A stretch of DNA of 64,000 nt from Isoperla grammatica (GCA_945910005.1 OX246746.1:41949770-42013769); one strand, 5' to 3'. Counted from the first letter of the stretch, positions 10,801-23,731 are shown. A program made the numbers and translations. The notes: generated by a model from the sequence alone, not told the origin.

Positions 10801-10992
10801 TATCACTAATTACAATAAGATAAAACATGTAATATTTGTAACCAGTCGCACTGAAACAATGAAATGAAAGAAAATAATGTAGAGCTAAATGTTATTTCTA
10901 AGGACGCCATGTGTAATTAATTTTTAAATTCTCCTGAACTATAATGCCATGATTATAAACAGGGACCTCGACAGTTTTATGATTATTTTATA
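10801..10992. other. AT-rich spacer
   Basis: No recognisable content. Confidence 0.4.
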
Positions 10993-11127
10993 CTTTCTCC
11001 GAATGCGTTCGTCAAAGACAATTGCTTCGTGACCAATCAGTGATCGGACTTAGTAACTTGGGTTCACCAGTTGGCCACGAATCACTCATCTATGACGAAA
11101 GTATCTGTAAAGATGTTTCGAGACAAG
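10993..11127. mobile_element. TA-flanked MITE, copy 1 (degenerate)
   Basis: This 135-bp element is flanked by TA on both sides. The right end reads CTATGACGAAAGTATCTG ... GAGACAAG. The left end reads CTTTCTCCGAATGCGTTCG, which matches the full copy at 55,116-55,270 after a ~12-bp deletion in the terminal repeat. The interior has ACCAATCAGTGATCGG and TCACCAGTTGGCCACGAATC, also shared with that copy. TA duplication and short size fit a Tc1/mariner-type MITE. Confidence 0.7.
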
Positions 11128-12984
11128 TATAATACTAGAGTTTTAATACACTTTGTTTAAAACAAGGCTCGGAATGTATCAAAACTAGGAGACAAGAACA
11201 ATGTCTAGTTCCAATGTTGTTTTAACCCCTACAAAGTCCAAGACTTTACTGTAAGGGGGATGAAACAGATGTGGGTTGGGCGACAGCCGTTATATCCGAT
11301 GTTTTGCGGCTATCTGCAATTGCCAGTCTCTTCCGACGAAATGGTTCCTACCGTAAGATTACCCCACGTGTTCAGCGAGACTCCCCGAGACAATGAGCAT
11401 GTTGATTATATTCCTAATTATTCTCCCCAACAGTGTCTGATGGCTGCTACGCTAAAGGTATTGTCGAATAACAACAACGTGTGTAACTGGTCCATTCATC
11501 TGATCGTTAGTACTGTCATACTGATATCATTTATTCAGTAACTCATCAGTTGGTGAATTAATTTATAGTTATAAGGAAGTCTACTATCTAGAGTCCAATA
11601 TCCAGTCAATAACTTCGATCCTGACTTTTGTATTGTTCTTAGTTTTTGGAATCTTTATCTCCAAAGTAGATGATATAAACAGGAATACATAATAGTTTTG
11701 ACTGAGAATGTACTCTCAAAGATTTCTGCGCTACTGATACTATGATTTTTACTAGGAGTGTACTTCCAAAGCTCTAAGTTGGATTACGGCCTTAAGTAAA
11801 GTAGGATCCACTTGACGCATAAACTAGGCTTTAAGGGATTTAGTGGGATTAACACCTTTCTAAATTTGAGAATACCCCAAACTCTCCATGATTGTGCTTA
11901 TGATCATAATAACAATATATCAAGGAGGAACTGAAATACACTGTAGTGTATACTGTGATGTTACCTTTATATAATGCAAAAATGTAATTATGTTTCTTCG
12001 GGGATTGGCTCTTCCTTATATTGTATCGTGATTTATCTCTTATTCGAAATTATGCGTTATATAATAATGTTATATTCAAGTTTAAAATACTATATAATGT
12101 GCCCATTTGATAAATTTAACTTCAGGAAGTAGAGAAAAAGTAATAATATTTTGTCTGGGTATCTTAAAATGTTGAAAAAATTACCTCTTAAAATCTTTCT
12201 CCTCCTATTTCAGAGAAAAGTTAATCGATTCCTCTATGGCGGCAAGGCAAGTTTTTGGAAGTAGCGTGCGCAGTTTTCTACCCTTGGCTGGAGAAGGGGG
12301 TGGAGGAGGTTGATAGCAGCTCTGATAGATAGCAGCACGGTAGCGGCAGAGAGAGACAGAGCACTCTAGAAGTGCAATTCCTCCCTCCCAAAGAGATATG
12401 GGCTTACTCCCCGTAGCGTCGGGGGATGGGTAATGGGAATTTCGAATTGGATATCAATCTTTCCACTCCTGCCCTTTCACCCCTTAAGGCATTATTCTTC
12501 CTTAAGAAACCTTCGTGCCCGCTTTCTGCAATTAACTGAACCTTGTGCACCCCATAGGCTTAGCCTATAAGTTTGAGCTCCACCGGCACCACCTTCGCAC
12601 CCAGTATATACTCTGCACTAGGACTTGATTAAAACAAATGGAGGAATGTTTTCTTTGCAATCGTTTGGTAAATAAACATCATTATTGTATTTCTATGACG
12701 AAGATCGTGTTTCTACCGACATGGGACGAGCGGTGTAATTAACACAGCAATGATGTTCACGATAACATCTATGGACGCGTTATAGGCTAAAGACATTGAA
12801 CGTCTTCACTGTGTAGTTATCAAGAACCTCACATTGCTGCTCTGCCAAGTTGGCCGCCATCAAAATAGGCCGAACGCTGAAACACAACCAGGGATCTTCG
12901 AAAAGAGACCCTTTACCTTTACTCAACGCTTATAATCCTTGTACCCCTAGTAAGGTAAGCTTTCAACTACAAAAATTATGTGTT
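11128..12984. other. Spacer with a GC-richer patch
   Basis: Mostly AT-rich. At 12,193-12,212 a pyrimidine tract ends in TTTCAG, and just downstream (12,236) an ATGGCGGCAAGGC begins a 25-codon frame inside a GC-richer block (12,230-12,620). This resembles an acceptor site plus exon but no family is recognisable. The palindrome ATAGGCTTAGCCTAT is at 12,556-12,570. The 93-codon frame at 11,260-11,541 is unrecognised. Confidence 0.35.
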
Positions 12985-14990
12985 TGTTAAAAATATATTT
13001 AAAAAGCTTTTCGTTTTAATTAAATACAGACCAATGGGAAATATGTCTTATTCTACCCGGCACCTACAACAATGTATAAATAAAAGAATAGTGTACATAA
13101 TATTGGCAATATGGAATATATGGCAACAGTGTATAATGGATTAAATTTACTCCAAAAGAGAAGGAAATAATTATTTCATTGTATCTGGTGCTTATTCCAT
13201 TGTATATTATATAATCACATTGATATTGAAAATATCTTTATACTATTACCAATTAAATTGACTTTCATTGTACCCGGCGCTTATTCCATAATTTCAAATA
13301 ATTCTGATATGGAAAATATTACCGTTACACTAGTATGAATTAAATTAGCCACAACAAAACAAGTATTTCAATCTACCCGGCACCTACACCATTGTATGTA
13401 ATAGGTTCGATATGGAATACCTCGTACCACTATTATGTATTGAATTAACTACAACAAAACAAGTATTTCAATCTACCCGGCACCTACACCATTGTATAAA
13501 TAATAGGTTCGATATGGAATACGTCGTACCACTATTATGTATTGAATTAACTACAACAAAACAAGTATTTCAATCTACCCGGCACCTACACCATTGTATA
13601 AATAATAGGTTCGATATGGAATACGTCGTACCACTATTATGTATTGAATTAACTACAACAAAACAAGTATTTCAATCTACCCGGCACCTACACCATTGTA
13701 TAAATAATAGGTTCGATATGGAATACCTCGTACCACTATTATGTATTGAATTAACTACAACAAAACAAGTATTTCAATCTACCCGGCACCTACACCATTG
13801 TATAAATAATAGGTTCGATATGGAATACCTCGTACCACTATTATGTATTGAATTAACTACAACAAAACAAGTATTTCAATCTACCCGGCACCTACACCAT
13901 TGTATAAATAATAGGTTCGATATGGAATACCTCGTACCACTATTATGTATTGAATTAACTACAACAAAACAAGTATTTCAATCTACCCGGCACCTACACC
14001 ATTGTATAAATAATAGGTTCGATATGGAATACCTCGTACCACTATTATGTATTGAATTAACTACAACAAAACAAGTATTTCAATCTACCCGGCGCCTACA
14101 CCATTGTATAAATAATAAATTCGATATGGAATACGTCGTACCACTATTATGTATTGAATTAACTACAACAAAACAAGTATTTCAATCTACCCGGCACCTA
14201 CACCATTGTATAAATAATAGGTTCGATATGGAATACCTCGTACCACTATTATGTATTGAATTAACTACAACAAAACAAGTATTTCAATCTACCCGGCACC
14301 TACACCATTGTATAAATAATAGATTCGATATGGAATACGTCGTACCACTATTATGTATTGAATTAACTACAACAAAACAAGTATTTCAATCTACCCGGCA
14401 CCTACACCATTGTATAAATAATAGGTTCGATATGGAATACCTCGTACCACTATTATGTATTGAATTAACTACAACAAAACAAGTATTTCAATCTACCCGG
14501 CACCTACACCATTGTATAAATAATAGATTCGATATGGAATACCTCGTACCACTATTATGTATTGAATTAACTACAACAAAACAAGTATTTCAATCTACCC
14601 GGCGCCTGCACCATTGTATAAATAATAGGTTCGATATGGAATACGTCGTACCACTATTATGTATTGAATTAACTACAACAAAACAAGTATTTCAATCTAC
14701 CCGGCACCTACACCATTGTATAAATAATAGGTTCGATATGGAATACGTCGTACCACTATTATGTATTGAATTAACTACAACAAAACAAGTATTTCAATCT
14801 ACCCGGCACCTACACCATTGTATAAATAATAGATTCGATATGGAATACGTCGTACCACTATTATGGATTAATAAGCTGCTACAAAACCAGTATTTAATTC
14901 TACCTGGCGCTCATTCTTTTGTATAAATATGCTTGTTAATATAAAATAATGTACCGTAACACTATTATGAATTAAATTGACTTCAAATAG
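12985..14990. repeat. 102-bp minisatellite with degenerate flanks
   Basis: A core of about 14.5 near-identical copies (13,411 to ~14,870) has TATGGAATAC at exact 102-bp spacing and the marker CTACCCGGCACCTACACC. Two or three strongly diverged copies precede it (12,985-13,400) and one or two follow (14,870-14,990). Because 102 is divisible by 3 and the unit has no stop in one frame, a 504-codon frame of 34-residue repeats exists. The dominant variation (CTCG/GTCG, GGTTCG/GATTCG) gives no sign of codon-level selection. I treat it as noncoding. Confidence 0.95.
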
Positions 14991-16875
14991 AAAAATCACT
15001 GCAACTGTACAACCAACAAAATTACACCATGAGCAATTCGACTATACTTATTTAGAGTAACGACGTCTAATATTGTAGACAATTATGATTTAGTAACCGT
15101 TTATCGTACACCAAATCATAAATAATGAAATCCATGTTAATAATGTGAACTAATTGTGCAGTCCCCGGTACTTTAGTAGCTCCTTAACGTAGACCATGGA
15201 TTACTTCCCTTTAGTATTTTAGTATACTAGAAAATTATAATTGTTTCATGATATTTAATGTATTAAGCGTTTACCTTAGACTAATGCACTACTCCAATAT
15301 AATGATTTGCTATACCTAACGTAGGCCCCGAATCTAGTAGACCTATAATGTAGAATGTCGCCCAAATCGAACTACTAAGTTAGTATACTACCGATACCAA
15401 CAAACCCGCTACTAATGCGAATAAACTGAGATTTCGGCCCCGATGAACATTGCAAGAGTTCCAGCCCTAGAAGTGAAATCACAATAATGTCCTAGGGACA
15501 GGTTGTGACATTGTGTCACCCCATTGACCCGTGGGGGTCACATCTAGAGGCTCCACAATCGTTACAACGATCGTAGCAGTTCAGAGGGCGACCCCAGGAG
15601 AAACTGCGACGAAGACGTGTCACTGGACGGGAAACGAAACACACTGAATAATTACAGATCTTGGGGGTTGGTTTAAGAACACAATCAGTTCATTTATACT
15701 GAAAGGGTGATTGTTGTTGAGATACATTCCTAAAAGTTTTCAAAATTTTACAATTTTTTAATTTTTATTGTCGGTACAAAAGAATTGGAACCGAAATTGA
15801 GCCCGAACACAATAATTTTACCGTCATCATAGACTCAGAATTGTTTTTAGCATGCACGTAAATTACTTATGGTGAAAACCAACTATTATGCACGTTTGGA
15901 ACAAATGTTTGTGGCTAAAACGAAAAATGTATGGTTACCTGATTCATGATATTAATTTTACTAACGCAATTTTATTGTTTTACAGGAATACGTTATGTAT
16001 GTAAACTATAATTTACAATTTACTATTACAGCTAACACTCAATATTTTCTTTTTATGAACGTAGTTAATTATACCACGTGCGTATATTCATGATCATTTT
16101 ATGAAAAACGTATAACAATAAATACATAAATTCACATTTAGAGTCTATCCACTCAGTAACAAGACTGATTTTCGGGGGGAGGGGGGGGGGGGGGAATTTT
16201 TAAAGTGACTAAACCAAACCTGTAGGCTCCGAAAACCATCGATGAGTGAGCGATAACCAATCAAAGACCGATATGTCAAATATGAAACATATGAATCAGT
16301 GATTGGACAGTGCGAACACCTGCAGACAGATGCCAGAATAAAAAACGGCCGATTTAGAACAACTTTGAAAACATCACACAAGAAAATATCAGCACTTGTC
16401 TTTGTTGCATATATATCGTGTCAAGGTGGTTTCTTCAAGCGCTGGACCACATGTTTGCTTGTCAAGTGTCATAGCTTACTTTCAGTAGACACTTGGCCAA
16501 TTTCATTACTTTTTGTGGCCCAAGCGTACATTTTGCGTAGTTTGTAGGACGGTTGGCTCTTCTAAATGGTTCCCCGATGTATTGTTTTACTACACTGTTT
16601 TCAACCAATGAGATGAGGGAGATAGGGTTAGTTTGACTTTGGAATTGAAACTGTCGGCGAATGGAATATGCGCCAACGTTGCCATAGTTTACATGTTAAC
16701 GTGGACAGAAGCCAGCAATTAAGGTTGACCGCTTAACAAGGGCCTAACCAAACTAATATTGGACAAGGGACAAGCTATACGGGATGACATGTTGTACTAG
16801 ACGACTGGGTTTCTACTAAGTTCAGCACGGATGCATTTGCCATAACAGTCTGCGGAAATCAGAGCTCAAGACGCG
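14991..16875. other. Spacer
   Basis: No gene recognised. A copy of the interspersed segment (ATAAATTCACATTTAGAGTC) lies at 16,124-16,170 and runs into a G tract at 16,174-16,194. At about 16,245-16,310, AACCAATCAAAGACCGATATG and GTGATTGG vaguely resemble the interior of the MITE family at 10,993 and 55,116. Confidence 0.4.
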
Positions 16876-17152
16876 TGACAATGTAAACATGTATGTTATT
16901 GTCAGGGTCTACAGACAACATGTAAACATGTATGTTATTATCAGGGTCTACAGACAACATGTAAACATGTTTGTTATTATCAGGGTCTACAGACAACATG
17001 TAAACATGTATGTTATTATCAGGGTCTACAGACAACATGTAAACATGTATGTTATTATCAGGGTCTACAGACAACATGTAAACATGTATGTTATTGTCAG
17101 GGTCTACAGACAACATGTAAACATGTATGTTATTGTCAGGGTCTACAAACAA
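16876..17152. repeat. 39-bp minisatellite, 7 copies
   Basis: TGTTATTATCAGGGTCTAC repeats every 39 bp from 16,892 to 17,139. The unit includes the small palindrome ACATGTAAACATGT. Frames are open on both strands (99 and 100 codons) because 39 is a multiple of 3; simultaneous opposite frames argue against coding. Confidence 0.97.
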
Positions 17153-17240
17153 CAACAAATATGCAACATTTATTACGTTACGTTACAATGATATCTTGAT
17201 TATCGGACTTAATGAATGGTGCTTATATTCTTTTCGTCTG

Positions 17241-18361
17241 AAGACCCTGACATAGCCTGAGCTGTCAGGCGTATCTACCCTGACATAGCCTGAGCTGTCA
17301 GGCGTATCTACCCTGACATAGCCTGAGCTGTCAGGCGTATCTACCCTGACATAGCCTGAGCTGTCAGGCGTATCTACCCTGACATAGCCTGAGCTGTCAG
17401 GCGTATCTACCCTGACATAGCCTGAACTGTCAGGCGTATCTACCCTGACATAGCCTGAGCTGTCAGGCGTATCTACCCTGACATAGCCTGAGCTGTCAGG
17501 CGTATCTACCCTGACATAGCCTGAGCTGTCAGGCGTATCTACCCTGAGCTGTCAGGCGTATCTACCCTGACATAGCCTGAGCTGTCAGGCGTATCTACCC
17601 TGACATAGCCTGAGCTGTCAGGCGTATCTACCCTGACATAGCCTGAGCTGTCAGGCGTATCTACCCTGACATAGCCTGAGCTGTCAGGCGTATCTACCCT
17701 GACATACCCTGAGCTGTCAGGCGTATCTACCCTGAGCTGTCAGGCATATCTACCCTGACATAGCCTGAGCTGTCAGGCGTATCTACCCTGATATAGCCTG
17801 AGCTGTCAGGCGTATCTACCCTGACATAGCCTGAGCTGTCAGGCGTATCTACCCTGACATAGCCTGAGCTGTCAGGCGTATCTACCCTGAGCTGTCAGGC
17901 GTATCTACCCTGAGCTGTCAGGCGTATCTACCCTGACATAGCCTGAGCTGTCAGGGGTATCTACCCTGACATAGCATGAGCTGTCAGGCGTATCTACCCT
18001 GACATAGCCTGATCTGTCAGGCGTATCTACCCTGACATAGCATGAGCTGTCAGGCGTATCTACCCTGACATAGCCTGAGCTGTCAGGCGTATCTACCCTG
18101 ACATAGCCTGAGCTGTCAGGCGTATCTACCCTGACATAGCCTGAGCTGTCAGGCGTATCTACCCTGACATAGCCTGAACTGTCAGGCGTATCTACCCTGA
18201 CATAGCCTGAGCTGTCAGGCGTATCTACCCTGACATAGCCTGAGCTGTCAGGCGTATCTACCCTGACATAGCCTGAGCTGTCAGGCGTATCTACCCTGAC
18301 ATAGCCTGAGCTGTCAGGCGTATCTACCCTGACATAGCCTGAGCTGTCAGGCGTATCTACC
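17241..18361. repeat. 33-bp minisatellite, ~34 copies
   Basis: The unit contains CTGACATAGCCTGAGCTG, then TCAGGCGTATCTAC. CCTGACA and TGTCAGG within each unit are inverted repeats. About five shortened copies (near 17,548, 17,735, 17,890 and 17,913) lack exactly the ACATAGCCTG segment, leaving TACCCTGAGCTGTCAGG. A 168-codon minus-strand frame of 11-residue repeats is a by-product. Confidence 0.97.
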
Positions 18362-19860
18362 CACAATTCCGCGATTTGAAAAGTTGTTTTAAAGATACGA
18401 TCAAAAAACATTAAATTTTCACACTTTTTGAGATCTGATTCAGAAAAATTATTTTTGTTCTAAATGATAACTAATACACGTATAAAAAACAGATTGTAAT
18501 ATTTCTTTAGCAGTTTGAATACAATTTTGTCAGAAATTAAGAAAAAATTCAGTCAGTAAACACAAAACATGAATTTAACTATTTTGCGTGTGTTACTGTT
18601 AATATTAATCATACATTTTCATGGCTTATTCCCAGTCTTTTATTTTCATGAATCTAGAATCACGAAATCAAAAAACCCCTCATACAATTATTATAAACAA
18701 AAAAGTGAATATAAAAAGAAATCGACTAAAAACAGTTATATTATTTTGTATTTTGCCCCTGTATATACATATCCATCTCGATCCCAATCCTGCAATATCT
18801 CTCTTTGTATCAATTTAATTTTCATACCGATCAGCCGAGCTAGGGTGGGTTGAATCACAAGTGGGCCCTCCATAGCTTACATTGATGGGCTCCCCCCTCA
18901 CAGCCGTATCGGAGGGTCCCTAATTAGGTAACAATTAATGGTACTGTGAGTCAACAGAGCAACATTCTCCGTAATGGCCTCCGGGTGTTTACAGTCAGCC
19001 GAAACATGTTGAATGTACCACATAAGCCTTTATTAGCGTTTGGTATGTTTATTTACACAAATAAAATTAGAATTTCGTCAAATTGCCTTCAAGTTGAGTT
19101 TATGGAAATGCGGGTGTCGGTGTTGTGATCTACATGTCGTATTATTCTAAACTAGAGTCAATGGGTAACGTTAAATGATGGAGCCTGTGTTATAATTTAA
19201 TTTCGAGGCCTTTTATAATACTTTATTTTACTCTGAAAAATTACGTGTACGATTTTTAATTTATTTATTTAATGTCTATCCTATTAAGTTATAAAAACTG
19301 ATTTACAAAAGAGGACCTTAAATAAAACTAGGCTTTGTAAACAATTAATAATAATGAAATCATAAAGAACAATTACAACAAAAACAAAACAAACTACTGT
19401 ACTATAAAAAAAATCAAGAACAAATAATTAATAAATTAAATGAAATAAAGTCAAGTGGATATGCATTATATTAAATAATAAAAATGTAAGAATATAAATA
19501 TGAAAGAACATGAAGAAAAAAATATATATATGAAAGTGAAAAAAGAAGAAAAAGAAAAAAACAGAAGAAAGAAAAAATTAAAAATACAATGTTTGTTTAA
19601 AACAAAAGTTACATTTAAACTTTAAAATGTAAGTTAAAGTTGCATTAAACAATATACATATCTTTTAGATGCAATGCTCTAGAGGAGGTGTATACACAAA
19701 CGATATAACGAACAATAACTACTGCGAAAATGGGTAGTATTATAGGTCATAGAGGATAGAGTAAAATCTGTATAATAAAGCTGCTTCTGTTGGTATGCTA
19801 CACTGAAAGATTCAATTATTTTCAAAACATTTTGGCAACTGATGACAATTCGCATAAAAG
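18362..19860. other. AT-rich spacer, A-rich low-complexity stretch
   Basis: 18,362-18,820 is AT-rich with two overlapping frames open in different phases, so not coding. 18,826-18,925 is GC-richer and unassigned. 19,250-19,318 holds a copy of the interspersed segment (ATGTCTATCCTATTAAG, AAAACTGATTTAC). 19,320-19,660 is A-rich low-complexity DNA. Confidence 0.45.
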
Positions 19861-20434
19861 TGTCCATCAACCGTTGTTACTTTTCTAAAATGTGCATTAA
19901 ATATAAAAGATTAACTTTAAATTAAAGCATTGACTTCAGAAAGTACCAAGACTATGCATTCTTAATTTTTCAGCGGCCGGTACTGCCAATATTATATCTT
20001 GAATCCGCTCAATTTCTGCACGAAATACTTGGTGGTGATACACAATTTGTATTGTGGTTAAAGATCACACTTTGGTCTTAGATATGACATTTTCTGTACA
20101 TTACCTTTAACGGTATTTTGTTTGCAATTGTTCTAATTTACCGGTACGGCGGGCGCATTTGTACCGGTAGATTACAACAATCGTAAACAAAAGATTGATT
20201 AAGATAATGCACTTAAACCTAAGACCAAAGTGTGTTCTTTAACCACAATAAAAATTGTGTATTACCATCACGTATTTTGTGCCGGCAGTATATTATGAAT
20301 AAGTGGATTCAAGATGCAATATTGCTGAAAAATTATGAACAAAATATTGTTGGTAATCACTGAAGTTAATGTTTCAACTTCAAAGTTAATCTTTTGTATA
20401 TAATGTTTCGAAAACTAAAAACGGTCGATGAACA
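19861..20434. repeat. Large imperfect palindrome, ~280-bp arms
   Basis: The left arm (19,861-20,147) and right arm (20,161-20,434) are diverged reverse complements around a 13-bp centre, GGCGGGCGCATTT. Matching landmarks: ATATAAAAGATTAACTTT, TAATTTTTCAGC, ATCTTGAATCC, TACACAATTTGTATTGTGG, CACACTTTGGTCTTAG and TTTACCGGTAC in the left arm, each found reverse-complemented in mirrored order in the right arm. Several small indels separate the arms. It is an inverted duplication or a foldback/TIR-only element; no transposase frame is visible inside. Confidence 0.85.
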
Positions 20435-21502
20435 TGATCCTTGACGAGGGAAGTTTTTGGGAATCTTATTTACATGTATTATCTGGTATTTTTACATGTT
20501 CTAACTGTCCTTTATATTATGGATCCAATCTTGATGGTAGATATACATGTTACAAATGTTATTATTTACTGTTTGATTGTTGTCTACAATTGATTGTTGT
20601 CTTCTTGATCGCAAGGCCCAACAATTCATCCGACTCACACCACCCAAGATTGCAACTATGTGTAACAATGCGTTTCGGAACTGACGATACAATTGTTCGT
20701 CTAGCTAATAAACTGGCTTGCTGTACATTCGGCTGATATTACGTTTTAATACAACCTAATAATGGGTGGTTTGTTTCTCGGGTCGACATTAATACACCCT
20801 CTTCGCACGCCGCGTGGAAACCAAATTTGAACTAGACCCGGCAAACACTCCGTAATATTGTCCGTGTATTACAATTTACAATCCTTCTAGAGAACATTAT
20901 TTTCATACAAGTATTAAGAAGATATGTATTAATCAGGTGTAACAAAATATTTATTTTGCTATAATTTCGTAGTACTAAAAATAGCAATGACCAATGTTAT
21001 AATATAAAAAAATATAACCGATACCTGAATTTATTCATTATATTGGATCTTACAATTTTCTTAAAGTTAGAGGAATCATCTTTGCAAGAGAAGCAGTACT
21101 TCTATAACCAAAATTAAAACCTCATTATCTTCTTATCTATTTTGTCCAGAGAGACTGCCAAGAAGCTGGGGAAAACTCGACCTGAAAATAATTAAAACAA
21201 CCACACATTCCCGAAAACTAATAACAGCTTATTATTAGTTATAGATTGTGATCCAGGTATAGTAAAGTCACGTGTATGGCCTCCATTAAATATACCCCAA
21301 CTGTAAAATGGATAGTTGATCAGGATTAAACTCACGTACGTTATTATGTTATATGTTATGTCATTTGTATCTCATTTTAATTATATCAGGTAATATATTT
21401 AAAGTGACGTACTTGGACTGTGTCTGACTAATCATGATTTACGAGTCAAAGCGTAGAAAACATGTCTGTTTCCCTTCTAGATACACAACCGGTTACACTG
21501 GC
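20435..21502. other. Spacer
   Basis: No gene recognised. The 102-codon frame at 20,428-20,736 overlaps the palindrome edge, is rich in Cys/Leu/Tyr, and matches no family I know. Confidence 0.4.
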
Positions 21503-21753
21503 ATGTACGAGACTGTACGAGACTGTACGAGACTGTACGAGACTGTACGAGACTGTACGAGACTGTACGAGCCTGTACGAGACTGTACGAGACTGTACGA
21601 GACTTTACGAGACTGTACGAGACTGTACGAACTGTACGAGACTGTACGAGATGGTACGAGACTGTACGAGACTGTACGAGACTGTGCGAGACTGTACGAG
21701 ACTGTACGAGACTGTACGAGACTGTACGAGACTGTACGAGACTGTACGAGACT
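21503..21753. repeat. 10-bp repeat (GACTGTACGA)n
   Basis: About 25 copies with a few substitutions (GCCTGTACGA, GACTTTACGA, GATGGTACGA) and one copy shortened to GAACTGTACGA phase. Frames are open in several phases on both strands. Confidence 0.97.
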
Positions 21754-21827
21754 ATCAGTGAGGGCACGAAATGCAGTGGCGCTATGCAGCCGTTGAAGCT
21801 TTAAGCTGTGTGCAGTCATAACCCTTT

Positions 21828-22292
21828 CATCCATCCATCCATCCATCCATCCATCCATCCATCCATCCATCCATCCATGCATCCATCCATCCATCCATCC
21901 ATCCATGCATCCATCCATCCATCCATCCATCCATCCATCCATCCACCATCCATCCATCCATCCATCCATCCATCCATCCATCCATCCATCCATCCATCCA
22001 TCCATCCATCCATCCATCCATCCATCCATCCATCCATCCATCCATCCACCATCCATCCATCCATCCATCCATCCATCCATCCATCCATCCATCCATCCAT
22101 CCATCCATCCATCCATCCATCATCCATCCATCCACCATCCATCCATCCATCCATCCATCCATCCATCCATGCATCCATCCATCCATCCATCCATCCATCC
22201 ATCCATCCATCCATCTATCCATCCATCCATCCATCCATCCATCCATCCATCCATCCATGCATCCATCCATCCATCCATCCATCCATCCATCC
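21828..22292. repeat. (CATC)n tetranucleotide array
   Basis: About 465 bp of CATC/CCAT repeats with occasional CATG and CACC interruptions. The long plus- and minus-strand frames over it are artefacts of the stop-free unit. Confidence 0.98.
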
Positions 22293-22453
22293 GTATATCT
22301 GTTTCTTCCGTCAGTGTCTGGGACAGAATAAGCTAGGATAGCTCTGCCTGTCGCACCAGCCGACTCAATGTAACCTCGTTAAGTGCGCCGGACAACAACA
22401 GTAATCATTATCACTGTATATCCAGCCAGCTGCGCATCTCATTGTCCTTCCGA

Positions 22454-23731
22454 CCGTCTATCCGTCTATCTGTCTACCCGTCTACTCGTCTACCCGTCTA
22501 TCCGTCTACCCGTCCATCTGTCTACCCGTCTACTCGTCTACCCGTCTATCCGTCTACCCGTCCATCTGTCTACCCGTCTACTCGTCTACCCGTCTATCTG
22601 TCTATCCGTCTATCTGTCTACCCGTCTACTCGTCTACCCACCTATCTGTCTACCCGTCCATCTGTCTACCCGTCTACTCGTCTACCCGTCTATCTGTCTA
22701 TCCGTCTATCTGTCTACCCGTCTACTCGTCTACCCACCTATCTGTCTACCCGTCCATCTGTCTACCCGTCTACTCGTCTACCCGTCCATCTGTCTACCCG
22801 TCTACTCGTCTACCCGTCTATCTGTCTATCCGTCTATTTGTCTACCCGTCTACTCGTCTACCCGTCTATCTGTCTACCCGTCTACTCGTCTACCCACCTA
22901 TCTGTCTACCCGTCCATCTGTCTACCCGTCTACTCGTCTACCCGTCCATCTGTCTACCCGTCTACTCGTCTACCCGTCTATCTGTCTATCCGTCTATTTG
23001 TCTACCCGTCTATCTGTCTATCCGTCTATCTGTCTACCCGTCTACTCGTCTACCCACCTATCTGTCTACCCGTCCATCTGTCTACCCGTCTACTCGTCTA
23101 CCCGTCTATCTGTCTATCCGTCTATCTGTCTACCCATCTACTCGTCTACCCACCTATCTGTCTACCCGTCCATCTGTCTACCCGTCTACTCGTCTACCCG
23201 TCCATCTGTCTACCCGTCTACTCGTCTACCCGTCTATCTGTCTATCCGTCTATTTGTCTACCCGTCTACTCGTCTACCCGTCTATCTGTCTACCCGTCTA
23301 CTCGTCTACCCGTCTATCTGTCTATCCGTCTATCTGTCTACCCGTCTACTCGTCTACCCGTCTACTCGCCTACCAGTCTATCTGTCTACCCGTCTATCTG
23401 TCTACTCGTCTGTCTATCCGTCTAGTCGTCTACCCGTCTATCCGTCTATCCGTCTACCTATCTACCCGTCTATCCGTGTACCCATCTACCCGTCTATCCG
23501 TCTATCTGTCTACTCGTCTTCTTGTCTATCCGTCTACTCATCTACCCGTCTATCCGTCTACCCATCTACCCGTCTACTCGTCTACCCGTCTACTCGTCTA
23601 CCCGTCTACCCATCTACCCATCTAACCATCTATCCGTCTACCCGTCTATCCGTCTACCCGTCTATCCGTATATCCGTCTACCCATCTACCCATCTATCCG
23701 TCTACCCGTCTACCCGTCTACCCATCTACCC
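22454..23731. repeat. 8-bp array built on CGTCTAYC
   Basis: About 1.28 kb of 8-mers such as CGTCTACC, CGTCTACT, CGTCTATC and TGTCTATC, arranged in longer repeating blocks (for example ACCCACCTATCTGTCTAC recurs near 22,635, 22,732, 22,892, 23,053 and 23,148). Frames of 474 and 327 codons in different phases over the same DNA show these are not genes. A unique ~160-bp segment (22,293-22,453) separates it from the CATC array. Confidence 0.96.

Noticed and set aside
12193..12620. Possible splice acceptor and exon (TTTCAG followed by a GC-richer block)
   Set aside because: The downstream frame is 25 codons and ends in TGA, with no family match; such acceptor-like strings are common by chance.
13412..14926. 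504-codon frame of 34-residue repeats
   Set aside because: The 102-bp unit is divisible by three and stop-free in one phase. Edge copies are broken and variation shows no codon pattern, so a minisatellite explains it.
16876..18361. Regularly spaced repeats considered as CRISPR-like arrays (33 to 61 bp units)
   Set aside because: There are no variable spacers between conserved repeats; whole units repeat tandemly, and the context is eukaryotic.
21477..22341. Several overlapping frames on both strands in the 10-bp and CATC arrays
   Set aside because: Microsatellite translation; mutually overlapping on opposite strands.
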